Below are positions 53,219 through 59,431 of a stretch of 59,431 nucleotides of DNA, one piece after another. The translations under genes and the position numbers were made by a program. Under the pieces are notes generated by a model. That model was not told the DNA's origin. It did not search any database and saw only the letters and a list, made by a program, of their open reading frames with translations. The first letter of the stretch is position 1. Every line of letters starts with the position of its first letter. Location of the stretch: positions 1 through 59,431 of the forward strand of contig CAKUVA010000010.1 of NCBI GenBank assembly GCA_934693135.1, written 5' to 3'. Source of the DNA: an uncultured Bacteroidales bacterium. Its GTDB lineage: Bacteria; Bacteroidota; Bacteroidia; Bacteroidales; UBA932.

Positions 53219-53788
53219 ATGACGAAAATCATACCGGAACTGAATTTCCTTCTAAATCTTGTAGAAAAGCACTATGGACGTCACATAGCTACAAGCACTG
53301 ATTTCGAATCATTGTCTGTCATTATAGAGCGGGAAACAGGTGAATTATTGTCTGCATCTACTCTAAAGAGAATTTACGGATATGTGACAATGAAACCCAT
53401 CCCGAGAAAAAGCACATTAGACATATTGTGCAGATATATCGGGAAGAAGAGCTACGACCAATTCCGCGCGGATCTTAAAGACAGCAAGGCATTTACATCC
53501 ACATTCTTCAGCACAAAAACTCTTTATTCATCTCAGTTGAAACTTGGAGATATTGTACGTATCGGATGGGAACCAAATAGAGTTGTAAGACTAAAATACC
53601 TCGGTGATGACAGTTATGAAGTTATTGAATCCCTAAACTCCCAACTCGAAAAAGGAGACAAATTCACCCAAGTAAATTTTATGCTTGGATATCCGTTGTA
53701 TATTTCCAGAATCTTGCGTGGGGAGGAATACACTCCATCCTATATTGCAGGAGTAAGGAATGGCATCAATCTTCTTGAGACGGAATAA
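53219..53788 (+). CDS. Conserved Bacteroidetes protein with HTH-like N-terminus
   Basis: 189 residues, no signal peptide or membrane segment. The N-terminal 80 residues (LSASTLKRIYGYVTMKP, then STLDILCRYIGKKSYDQF) form the compact helical pattern seen in many small Bacteroidetes regulators; the C-terminal part (about 105-170, GDIVRIGWEPNRVVRLKYLG) looks like a small beta barrel. One base separates it from the LRR gene, so it is translated with the surface operon and could be its cytoplasmic regulator. Its 3' end overlaps the convergent kinase gene by 23 bases. No molecular function established. Confidence 0.7.
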   Translation: MTKIIPELNFLLNLVEKHYGRHIATSTDFESLSVIIERETGELLSASTLKRIYGYVTMKPIPRKSTLDILCRYIGKKSYDQFRADLKDSKAFTSTFFSTKTLYSSQLKLGDIVRIGWEPNRVVRLKYLGDDSYEVIESLNSQLEKGDKFTQVNFMLGYPLYISRILRGEEYTPSYIAGVRNGINLLETE

Positions 53789-54716
53789 CTTCCTCAATAG
53801 CGTCAGTAGCACGCAGGAATATGCTATCTATATCCTTCCCATTCAAATAAAATTCATTTTCCGGAGGTTCGGAAGATTTCAGTTCTCGTGTACAACCTCG
53901 ATAAAAAGACAAAACGACAGCAACAAATCCTATAGCCAAAACTGACAATACAATCCAACGAGTCCATGGAAATGGTCTAAACAATGCTTTTTCAAGAGCA
54001 TCTATGCTACCATATCTATTGGAGCTTTCGTTTCTCATGCATTTTTCAGCTACTTTTCTATAGTGCCTCCTGTTAGACATTTCCGACAAAATCACTCCTA
54101 TAGAATATATGTCACTACGATAATCCGACTTAGAACAAGAAAGCTGTTCAGGCGAAGCATACATGGCAGTCCCGGCATTTCCCTTCAGCACTAAGTGAGA
54201 ATCAGAATCCGACAATGAAAAATCAATAAGTTTCAGATTATTGCCATTATTCGTCACGAGAATATTAGAAGGCTTGAGATCACGATGCACAACCTGTTTC
54301 AGATGAATCAATCTTACAGCATCAAGAAGTTGAGACACAAGTTTATCACACAGAGCATTATCATTTTGACAAACATGAAGCAAATCTGTAAGAGGTCGTC
54401 CGTCAACCCACTCCATCTCAATACAATATCCTATCCCAGGCATCATGGTAAAATCATAGTACTCTCTTATGCAAGGATGATTCAAACTATGACCTATTTC
54501 AAACTCCTTGCGCAGCATTTCCTCACATACCATATCCCCCCTATGCTTTTCATCAAGAGCCTTTAAAACAACAACTCGCCCAGCCTTGAAATATTTATAC
54601 AAAACAAACGGACTGCCTGAAGACTTGCTCAAAACAGACATTTCTCTGGAAACATCCATCTTGGGAGTGCTCTCCAAACTAAAAAAGCCTGATATTTCAA
54701 CATCCTTATACTGCAT
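53766..54716 (-). CDS. Membrane-anchored Ser/Thr protein kinase (Hanks type)
   Basis: 316 residues. Kinase motifs: Lys52 in VVVLKAL, the Glu of the C-helix, catalytic loop HRDLKPSNIL (Asp146), DFS in place of DFG (166-168), and APE-type MYASPEQL. The glycine-rich loop is not canonical. After about 250 residues a single membrane segment (WIVLSVLAIGFVAVVLSF) follows, with a short outside tail rich in acidic residues. Cytoplasmic kinase domain on a membrane anchor. Divergent neighbour is an outer-membrane barrel protein. No PASTA repeats. Confidence 0.87.
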   Translation of the reverse strand: MQYKDVEISGFFSLESTPKMDVSREMSVLSKSSGSPFVLYKYFKAGRVVVLKALDEKHRGDMVCEEMLRKEFEIGHSLNHPCIREYYDFTMMPGIGYCIEMEWVDGRPLTDLLHVCQNDNALCDKLVSQLLDAVRLIHLKQVVHRDLKPSNILVTNNGNNLKLIDFSLSDSDSHLVLKGNAGTAMYASPEQLSCSKSDYRSDIYSIGVILSEMSNRRHYRKVAEKCMRNESSNRYGSIDALEKALFRPFPWTRWIVLSVLAIGFVAVVLSFYRGCTRELKSSEPPENEFYLNGKDIDSIFLRATDAIEEVIPSQED

Positions 54717-54757
54717 ACAAGCATTCCATTATTTTATCGAATTTACGATATTATCCT

Positions 54758-54765
54758 TAAATTTG
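54758..54765 (+). promoter_or_regulatory. -7 promoter element of the outer-membrane protein gene
   Basis: TAAATTTG, exact TAnnTTTG match, 7 bases before the ATG at 54773; gives a leader of only a few bases. Confidence 0.5.
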
Positions 54766-54772
54766 CAATGAT

Positions 54773-55801
54773 ATGAAAATACGTTTGGCGATAATATATA
54801 TACTTTTCCTTTCTGTTTTCTGTCCAGCAGAAATCTATGCCGCACTATCCGCTACTGACTGGAATAAGATTCTCGACAGATATGAGTCTCTATGTCAGCA
54901 ATGTATTGACATGAAGACTCGAGCTGAAGCCGGAGAAAAAGTTTCTGGAATTGCATTTTCGCAACTTCTTGAAAATCTTGACGAACTGCGAAGAATGGTC
55001 AAAAATGATTCCGGGTCAATGTCTGAGCAACAAAAAATGAGATTTAGGCAGATTCGAGACAAATACTCCAATGCTTCAAAAAAACAGCAAACAGAGTACA
55101 AGCCAAAAAGCTTTTCACAAAAAGAACATGAAAGGCCCCAAAAAGAAATAGCTGAGACTAAGCCTATCATGGCTACAGTACCATCTAAAGAACCGGAAAT
55201 TGAGAAAAACTTCATTCCGATTCAAGATATTGATGGCATTTTCAAAGTCTCGGCGACATCATCAAATAAGTCTGGTTTGCACGCCAAGGCACCATTCTCA
55301 CCTATCTACACCACTCACAAGTACGAAAGAAATATACATATCAGCATCGCAATAATGACATCAGTCACCCCAGAATTAACTTTCGGAGGTATGATATCCA
55401 TCTCATCCAGAAAAACATCATGGGGCGGCTATACAAAGTTTTTGAGCAATTATTGTCATGTCAACAGCTCTTATAACTGTACTTCTGACGGAACATGTTC
55501 CAATGGAAATATTTGGCTAAGCGGAAATACGAAAAGAAGCTCCGAAATGTTTAGTTTCGGAGTTAGAAGAACAATATGGAAGAATCTCGGTGCTTATGCA
55601 GGAACAGGATACGGACATAGCCAAATCTACTGGGAAGACGTATCTGGAGTATGGGCAAAAGTCACAGATGCCTGTATTTCAGGATTCCTTCTCGAAACAG
55701 GACTTTCATACTCACTGCACCCAGTAGAGTTCTTCGCAGGTGTATCCACTATTTCCTTCAGATACACATTCATAGAAGCAGGTATAGGAATACGATTCTG
55801 A
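54773..55801 (+). CDS. Putative outer-membrane protein: coiled-coil N-terminus and C-terminal barrel
   Basis: 342 residues. Signal peptide to about residue 23 (EIYA). Residues about 28-105 are helical and charged (YESLCQQCIDMKTRAEAG, then DELRRMVKNDSGSMSEQQ), followed by a polar linker; from about 185 to the end alternating strands (IHISIAIMTSVTPELTFGG, then VEFFAGVSTISFRYTFIEAG) finish in Phe, the usual barrel-end residue. Four cysteines (YCHV, NCTSDGTCS) may form a disulphide loop. Divergent from the kinase gene with 56 bases between. Function unknown; pairing with the kinase is by position only. Confidence 0.65.
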   Translation: MKIRLAIIYILFLSVFCPAEIYAALSATDWNKILDRYESLCQQCIDMKTRAEAGEKVSGIAFSQLLENLDELRRMVKNDSGSMSEQQKMRFRQIRDKYSNASKKQQTEYKPKSFSQKEHERPQKEIAETKPIMATVPSKEPEIEKNFIPIQDIDGIFKVSATSSNKSGLHAKAPFSPIYTTHKYERNIHISIAIMTSVTPELTFGGMISISSRKTSWGGYTKFLSNYCHVNSSYNCTSDGTCSNGNIWLSGNTKRSSEMFSFGVRRTIWKNLGAYAGTGYGHSQIYWEDVSGVWAKVTDACISGFLLETGLSYSLHPVEFFAGVSTISFRYTFIEAGIGIRF

Positions 55802-55808
55802 ATTATTC

Positions 55809-56183
55809 CTATTTAGCCGCAACAACTTCTATTTCCACTTGAGCTCCCTTAGGAAGAGCTTTCACTGCAATCGCTGAACGAGCTGGAAACGGCTCACTGA
55901 AGAATTGTGAATATACCTCATTCATTGCCATAAAATCACTCATATCAGCAAGAAATACAGTTGTTTTAACAACATTCTGAAGTCCAAGTCCAGCCTCCTC
56001 AAGGATTGCTTTTACATTAAGAAGAGATTGTTTTGTCTGCTCTTTCACTCCTCCCTCTGGGAATGTACCTGTAAGCGGATCAATAGGAAGTTGCCCTGAG
56101 GCATAAACAAACCCATTAACCTCAATCGCCTGACTATAAGGGCCTATGGCAGCCGGAGCTTTCGTTGTTTGTATCTGTTTCAT
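55809..56183 (-). CDS. ridA: RidA family reactive-intermediate deaminase
   Basis: 124 residues. The family pattern is complete: IGPYSQAIEVNGFVYASGQ near the N-terminus and FPARSAIAVKALPKGAQVEIE at the end, with the substrate-binding Arg. It hydrolyses enamine/imine intermediates from PLP enzymes in the cytoplasm. Single gene, convergent with the barrel gene. Confidence 0.95.
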   Translation of the reverse strand: MKQIQTTKAPAAIGPYSQAIEVNGFVYASGQLPIDPLTGTFPEGGVKEQTKQSLLNVKAILEEAGLGLQNVVKTTVFLADMSDFMAMNEVYSQFFSEPFPARSAIAVKALPKGAQVEIEVVAAK

Positions 56184-56351
56184 TGTCTACGTTTTAATAA
56201 ATTAGATTCATATTCTGAAATATAAGAATACCAACACGAAGATACAGATTTTTCCTAACATTCTATACCAAGTGGATATCAATTATTGCATTTTGGTAAG
56301 TATCTCCGCAGTCACATTAGTAAAAATATATCGTTTTAGAAAAATGATAAC

Positions 56352-56494
56352 AAAAAAAGGCCTTATAAAATAAGGACCTTTTTAAATCGTTGAGTAATGA
56401 CGCCTCACGCGCAAAAACTCACACTAACCACATAATTAATAACACTAAAACTAATAACCAACGAGCTGTATGAGGGAGAACCCCGTCATCAACT
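56352..56494 (-). ncRNA. Candidate structured small RNA of about 143 nt (possible 6S-like)
   Basis: On the minus strand a consensus promoter (TTTG, 19 bases, TACCTTTG) is followed by about 140 bases with no reading frame and then an intrinsic terminator. The ends pair: GAGT and ATGACG (56495-56492 and 56489-56484) with ACTC and CGTCAT (56395-56392 and 56402-56397). CCTCAT (56475-56470) then pairs with GTGAGG (56408-56403), leaving an 8-base bulge (56476-56483) on the 5' side only. The centre is G/T-rich and weakly structured. A bulged rod is reminiscent of 6S RNA, but I cannot assign a family; a Bacteroidales-specific RNA is equally possible. Confidence 0.72.
56354..56383 (-). terminator. Intrinsic terminator of the small RNA
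   Basis: Stem of AAAAAGG plus CCTTAT (56354-56366) with ATAAGG and CCTTTTT (56370-56375 and 56377-56383), one bulged base at 56376 and an AAA loop, ending on the minus strand in a run of seven T (56358-56352). Confidence 0.85.
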
Positions 56495-56500
56495 CGATTG

Positions 56501-56531
56501 CAAAGGTACTACTTTTTTCTAATTCTGCAAA
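56501..56531 (-). promoter_or_regulatory. Consensus promoter of the small RNA
   Basis: TTTG (56531-56528) and TACCTTTG (56508-56501) with a 19-base spacer: an ideal sigma-ABfr promoter, one of only two complete ones seen in this window. Transcription should start near 56494. Confidence 0.8.
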
Positions 56532-56922
56532 TATTTTCTTACATTTTTTTCATATTTTTTATTTACTATTTCGTATTTATTTGACAATGTTTTATTTAAA
56601 ACGTAATTAAAAATTTTGAGAAAAATTTGCATTTTACAAAACCATCTTTTAAAACGTTCTACAACTGGTTAAAATGATTATAAAATAAGACAATATTCAC
56701 CATAGCTTACAATTATAAAGCATATTACATATTTTTACTTACAATACATAACTTACATTTCGTTTTAATATCAATTATTTCATTTAACATTTTTATGACT
56801 GTATAGAAGTTTCAAAACGAAACAGCATCACAGATTCTGAAGGCACATGACATTATGTCAGAACATTTCTTATTGGACTATTTTTTGAAAAATCTCCCAA
56901 AAGACAATTTATATGTATATAT
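56532..56922. other. AT-rich intergenic region upstream of the COG0523 gene
   Basis: No reading frame with coding character and no repeat of note. The segment is strongly AT-rich. TATTTTTTG at 56880-56888 on the plus strand is one base longer than the -7 consensus and could start the GTPase gene transcript. The AAAACG/CGTTTT words recur several times, but without a regular arrangement. Confidence 0.5.
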
Positions 56923-58131
56923 ATGAACAATAAAGTAATGCCGATTCTGCTTCTGACAGGATACCTCGGAAGCGGCAAGACCACTCTCGTAAACCGCATT
57001 CTCAAAAATGAGAAAGGAATACGTTTCGCCGTTATCGTAAATGACATAGGTGAAGTTAACATTGACGCTACACTTATTCAACAAGGTGGCATGATGGGAA
57101 AGAAAGATGACAGCCTCGTAGCCCTTCAAAATGGGTGTATCTGCTGTACATTGAAAACAGATCTCATGCAGCAGATAACAGAAATCATGAAGATGGACAA
57201 GTTTGACTACATTGTCATCGAAGCAAGTGGCATCTGTGAGCCGGAACCGATTGCTCAGACAATAAATTCAATGAAATCCATTGGCGGCGTATATACAGAA
57301 TTTGGGATTCCGAAACTAGACTGCATAGTCACTGTGGTTGATGCATTAAGAATGGCAGACGAGTTCGGATGTGGAGAGAGCCTCGAAAAGAAGAATTTGG
57401 AGGAAGATGACATCGAAAACTTGATTATACAGCAAATTGAGTTTTGCAACATAATTCTCCTCAACAAAGCTTCAGAAGTAAAGCCGGAAGCATTGGAAAA
57501 AATCAAAAAGATTATCCGTGAAATTCAAACCAAAGCTCAGATAATAGAATGTGACTATGGTGAGGTAGAAATAGAAACTCTTTTAAATACCAATATATTT
57601 GATTTCAGACAGACAGAAGCTGGAGCAGGTTGGATTAGAGGCCTCGAAGGAGACGTCCATGAAGATAAGGATAACGAAGAGCATGAAGAACATGAGCACC
57701 ATGAACATCACCATCACGAGCATGAGCATGATGAAGACGAAGGCGAAGCTGAGGAATACGGCATAGGCACATTCGTCTATTACAGAAGGCCTGCATTCGA
57801 CTTGAACAAGTTCGACTGGTTCATAAGCAAGAAACTTCCGAAAAGCGTCATCCGCGCCAAGGGACTGTGCTATTTCACGAACAACACGGATATGTCCTGC
57901 TTGTTCGAACAGGCAGGAAAGCAGATAATGCTACGCGAGGCCGGGCAATGGTACGCGACAGCACCGGAAGAAGAGCTTATACAGATGATGCGCCAAGATC
58001 CATCAATTATGAAGGACTGGGATGCCCATTATGGTGACAGAATGCAGAAAATCGTATTCATCGGACAGCATATGGACAAGGAGCAGATATGCAAGGACCT
58101 TGATGCCTGTCTCGAAGACGACCGGAAATAA
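56923..58131 (+). CDS. COG0523 (CobW/YjiA-type) GTPase metallochaperone
   Basis: 402 residues. G1 motif GYLGSGKTTLVN (13-24), the conserved metal-binding GCICC (71-75), FDYIVIEASGICEPEP, and NKASE (G4). A His/Glu/Asp-rich tract lies at about 248-270 (EHEHHEHHHHEHEHDEDE), then the CobW C-terminal domain. GTP-driven metal delivery in the cytoplasm, most likely zinc, with the His tract buffering metal. No zinc-uptake genes nearby to confirm. 739 bases separate it from ridA. Confidence 0.9.
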   Translation: MNNKVMPILLLTGYLGSGKTTLVNRILKNEKGIRFAVIVNDIGEVNIDATLIQQGGMMGKKDDSLVALQNGCICCTLKTDLMQQITEIMKMDKFDYIVIEASGICEPEPIAQTINSMKSIGGVYTEFGIPKLDCIVTVVDALRMADEFGCGESLEKKNLEEDDIENLIIQQIEFCNIILLNKASEVKPEALEKIKKIIREIQTKAQIIECDYGEVEIETLLNTNIFDFRQTEAGAGWIRGLEGDVHEDKDNEEHEEHEHHEHHHHEHEHDEDEGEAEEYGIGTFVYYRRPAFDLNKFDWFISKKLPKSVIRAKGLCYFTNNTDMSCLFEQAGKQIMLREAGQWYATAPEEELIQMMRQDPSIMKDWDAHYGDRMQKIVFIGQHMDKEQICKDLDACLEDDRK

Positions 58132-58150
58132 GCAATCCAAGTTACAAGAC

Positions 58151-59431
58151 CTATCGGCAGGTCATCATCTTCCTCATATCCAGGCGATATCGCAAAAGGA
58201 AGAAGATGCCTGCCGTTGTCAGTCCTATAGGAAAGCCCATCCATACGCCAAGGACTCCAAGACCAGCCTTGAAGCCGAGAAGATATGCAGACGGAATTGC
58301 TATGAGGTAATAGCTCACGAAGGCTGCATACATAATCGGCTTGACATCCTGCAACCCCCTAAGCACGTTTGCAAAGCATAGCTGCAGTCCATCTCCGAGC
58401 TGATATGCGAACAGGACAAAGAACAGGGACACGGCGACAGCCGACACCTCCGGAGAATCAGTAAATATCCCGGCTGCCTGATACCGGAATGCATAGAGCA
58501 GCACAGACAGTACCACAGATATGCTTATCATCATAAGATACCCCTTGGATACATACTGGCGGACTCCCTTGAAGTCCTTGCGCCCATACGCGTTACTGAC
58601 AAGAATCGATATCGCGAAAGAGAGTCCCTGAAGCATCAGGAAGAACAATTGGGAGATGGTTATCACCACTTGATGCGCAGCAAGTTCCGTCACACCTATC
58701 CAACCGACCATTATGGCTGCGAAAGTGAATGTGGATGTCTCAAGCCCGACCTGGATTCCGACAGGATATCCCATGCTGAAGATATGGCGCATCTTGACAC
58801 GGGAAAGCAAAGCCTCCCGTATAGCCTTTGAATACTCACTGAACTTCCTGGACTTGAATATATATATAGCAAACACTGTAAGCATAATGATTCTTGATAC
58901 TAGCGTGCTGATTCCGGCTCCTGTGAGACCAAGTTCCGGGAATCCAAGCTTTCCATAAATCAGAACCCAGTTGCCGAATATGTTAAGGATGTTACCGAAC
59001 ATGAGCAGAGACATCGAGACCACCGGCTGGCAGATGCCGTCAGTAAACTGCTTAAGGACATTGAATCCGAGCGCAAAGATTGTGGACATTCCAACAATGA
59101 CATAGTATGTCCTGATATAAGGAAGAAGCTCAGGATTCTGCCCGAACCTGTCCAGGAAGAAATATATGACTGCAAGCAGGACGCATCCCAGCAGTCCTAT
59201 CAGTCCATTTACAACGATTCCGTTCTTCACGCTGATACCTACGCCCTTCACGTTCCCCGTTCCATGGAACGCGCCTATCACCGGTGTCATTCCGGTAACA
59301 AAGCCAAGCTCCGTCATTATAAACAGGTTCATGATATTATTCACAAATGCCGCTGCGGCAAGTTCATTCACACTATGCCATCCAATCATGATGTTATCCG
59401 CAAAGGCAAGTATTATGACACATGCCTGTCC
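58151..59431 (-). CDS. MATE-family efflux transporter (partial, N-terminus outside window)
   Basis: At least 426 residues; the frame continues to the right edge (adding GQACVIILAFADN before the first internal Met), so the true start lies outside. About eleven hydrophobic segments in two halves, ending in a short basic tail. MATE proteins export cationic drugs or metabolites with Na+ or H+. Typical length is about 450, so only some 20-40 residues are missing. Ends 19 bases from the GTPase gene, convergent. Confidence 0.9.
   Translation of the reverse strand, partial: GQACVIILAFADNIMIGWHSVNELAAAAFVNNIMNLFIMTELGFVTGMTPVIGAFHGTGNVKGVGISVKNGIVVNGLIGLLGCVLLAVIYFFLDRFGQNPELLPYIRTYYVIVGMSTIFALGFNVLKQFTDGICQPVVSMSLLMFGNILNIFGNWVLIYGKLGFPELGLTGAGISTLVSRIIMLTVFAIYIFKSRKFSEYSKAIREALLSRVKMRHIFSMGYPVGIQVGLETSTFTFAAIMVGWIGVTELAAHQVVITISQLFFLMLQGLSFAISILVSNAYGRKDFKGVRQYVSKGYLMMISISVVLSVLLYAFRYQAAGIFTDSPEVSAVAVSLFFVLFAYQLGDGLQLCFANVLRGLQDVKPIMYAAFVSYYLIAIPSAYLLGFKAGLGVLGVWMGFPIGLTTAGIFFLLRYRLDMRKMMTCR

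Noticed and set aside
56532..56922. CRISPR or phage attachment region in the AT-rich gap
   Set aside because: No regular direct repeats, no tRNA and no integrase nearby; only low-complexity AT-rich sequence.

Overview
The window looks like a chromosomal segment of a Bacteroidales bacterium; the genus is not resolvable by eye. Three things point there. Sigma-ABfr-type promoter elements (TAnnTTTG, twice with TTTG 19 bases upstream) lie in front of many genes. Protein families typical of the order are present: Mfa-like fimbrillins, BACON domains, BspA-type LRRs, two-gene 5'-nucleotidase, MetallophosN/C phosphoesterase, S9B and M64 peptidases. Base composition is AT-rich. No rRNA, tRNA, insertion sequence, integrase or CRISPR array was seen.

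Layout. 1-148: tail of a gene cut by the window. 211-3483 (-): ECF sigma operon ending in a lipoprotein that fuses an FGE-like fold to an esterase. 3653-11634: two outward FAD-dependent oxidoreductases flanking a sodium:solute symporter, a histidine acid phosphatase lipoprotein and a calcineurin-like phosphoesterase. 11738-18769 (-): aryl-polyene-like fatty-acid synthase operon (two ACPs, two Cys-active ketosynthases, one Cys-less ketosynthase, O-methyltransferase, acyltransferase, polysaccharide deacetylase) without ketoreductase, dehydratase or ammonia lyase. 18926-21165 (+): BACON-like lipoprotein and PagL-type lipid A deacylase, divergent from that operon. 21128-30164: mostly periplasmic peptidases and esterases (S15, M16, S9B, BD-FAE-like) with a LysR regulator. 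30161-33920 (-): SF1 helicase, TrkH potassium channel and a HAMP-type membrane protein. 33961-37081 (-): GH3 glucosidase and a CBM9-like lipoprotein. 37143-46555: housekeeping genes (glnS, yicC, holA), a drug/metabolite-type permease, a DeoR regulator, a split 5'-nucleotidase and a NatA/NatB-type ABC exporter. 46796-53788 (+): five-gene surface lipoprotein operon centred on a 1177-residue fimbrillin-LRR-BACON-M64 peptidase. 53766-55801: Ser/Thr kinase with a membrane anchor and an outer-membrane barrel protein. 55809-59431: RidA, a strong candidate small RNA, a His-rich COG0523 GTPase and a truncated MATE transporter.

The best candidates for undescribed biology are the fimbrillin/M64 peptidase operon, the roughly 143-nt structured RNA at 56352-56494, the FGE-fold/esterase fusion under its own ECF sigma factor, and the aryl-polyene-like operon paired with a PagL-type enzyme. 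Gene starts were moved from the longest reading frame where a promoter or overlapping gene made the longer form unlikely; each case is stated in its entry.
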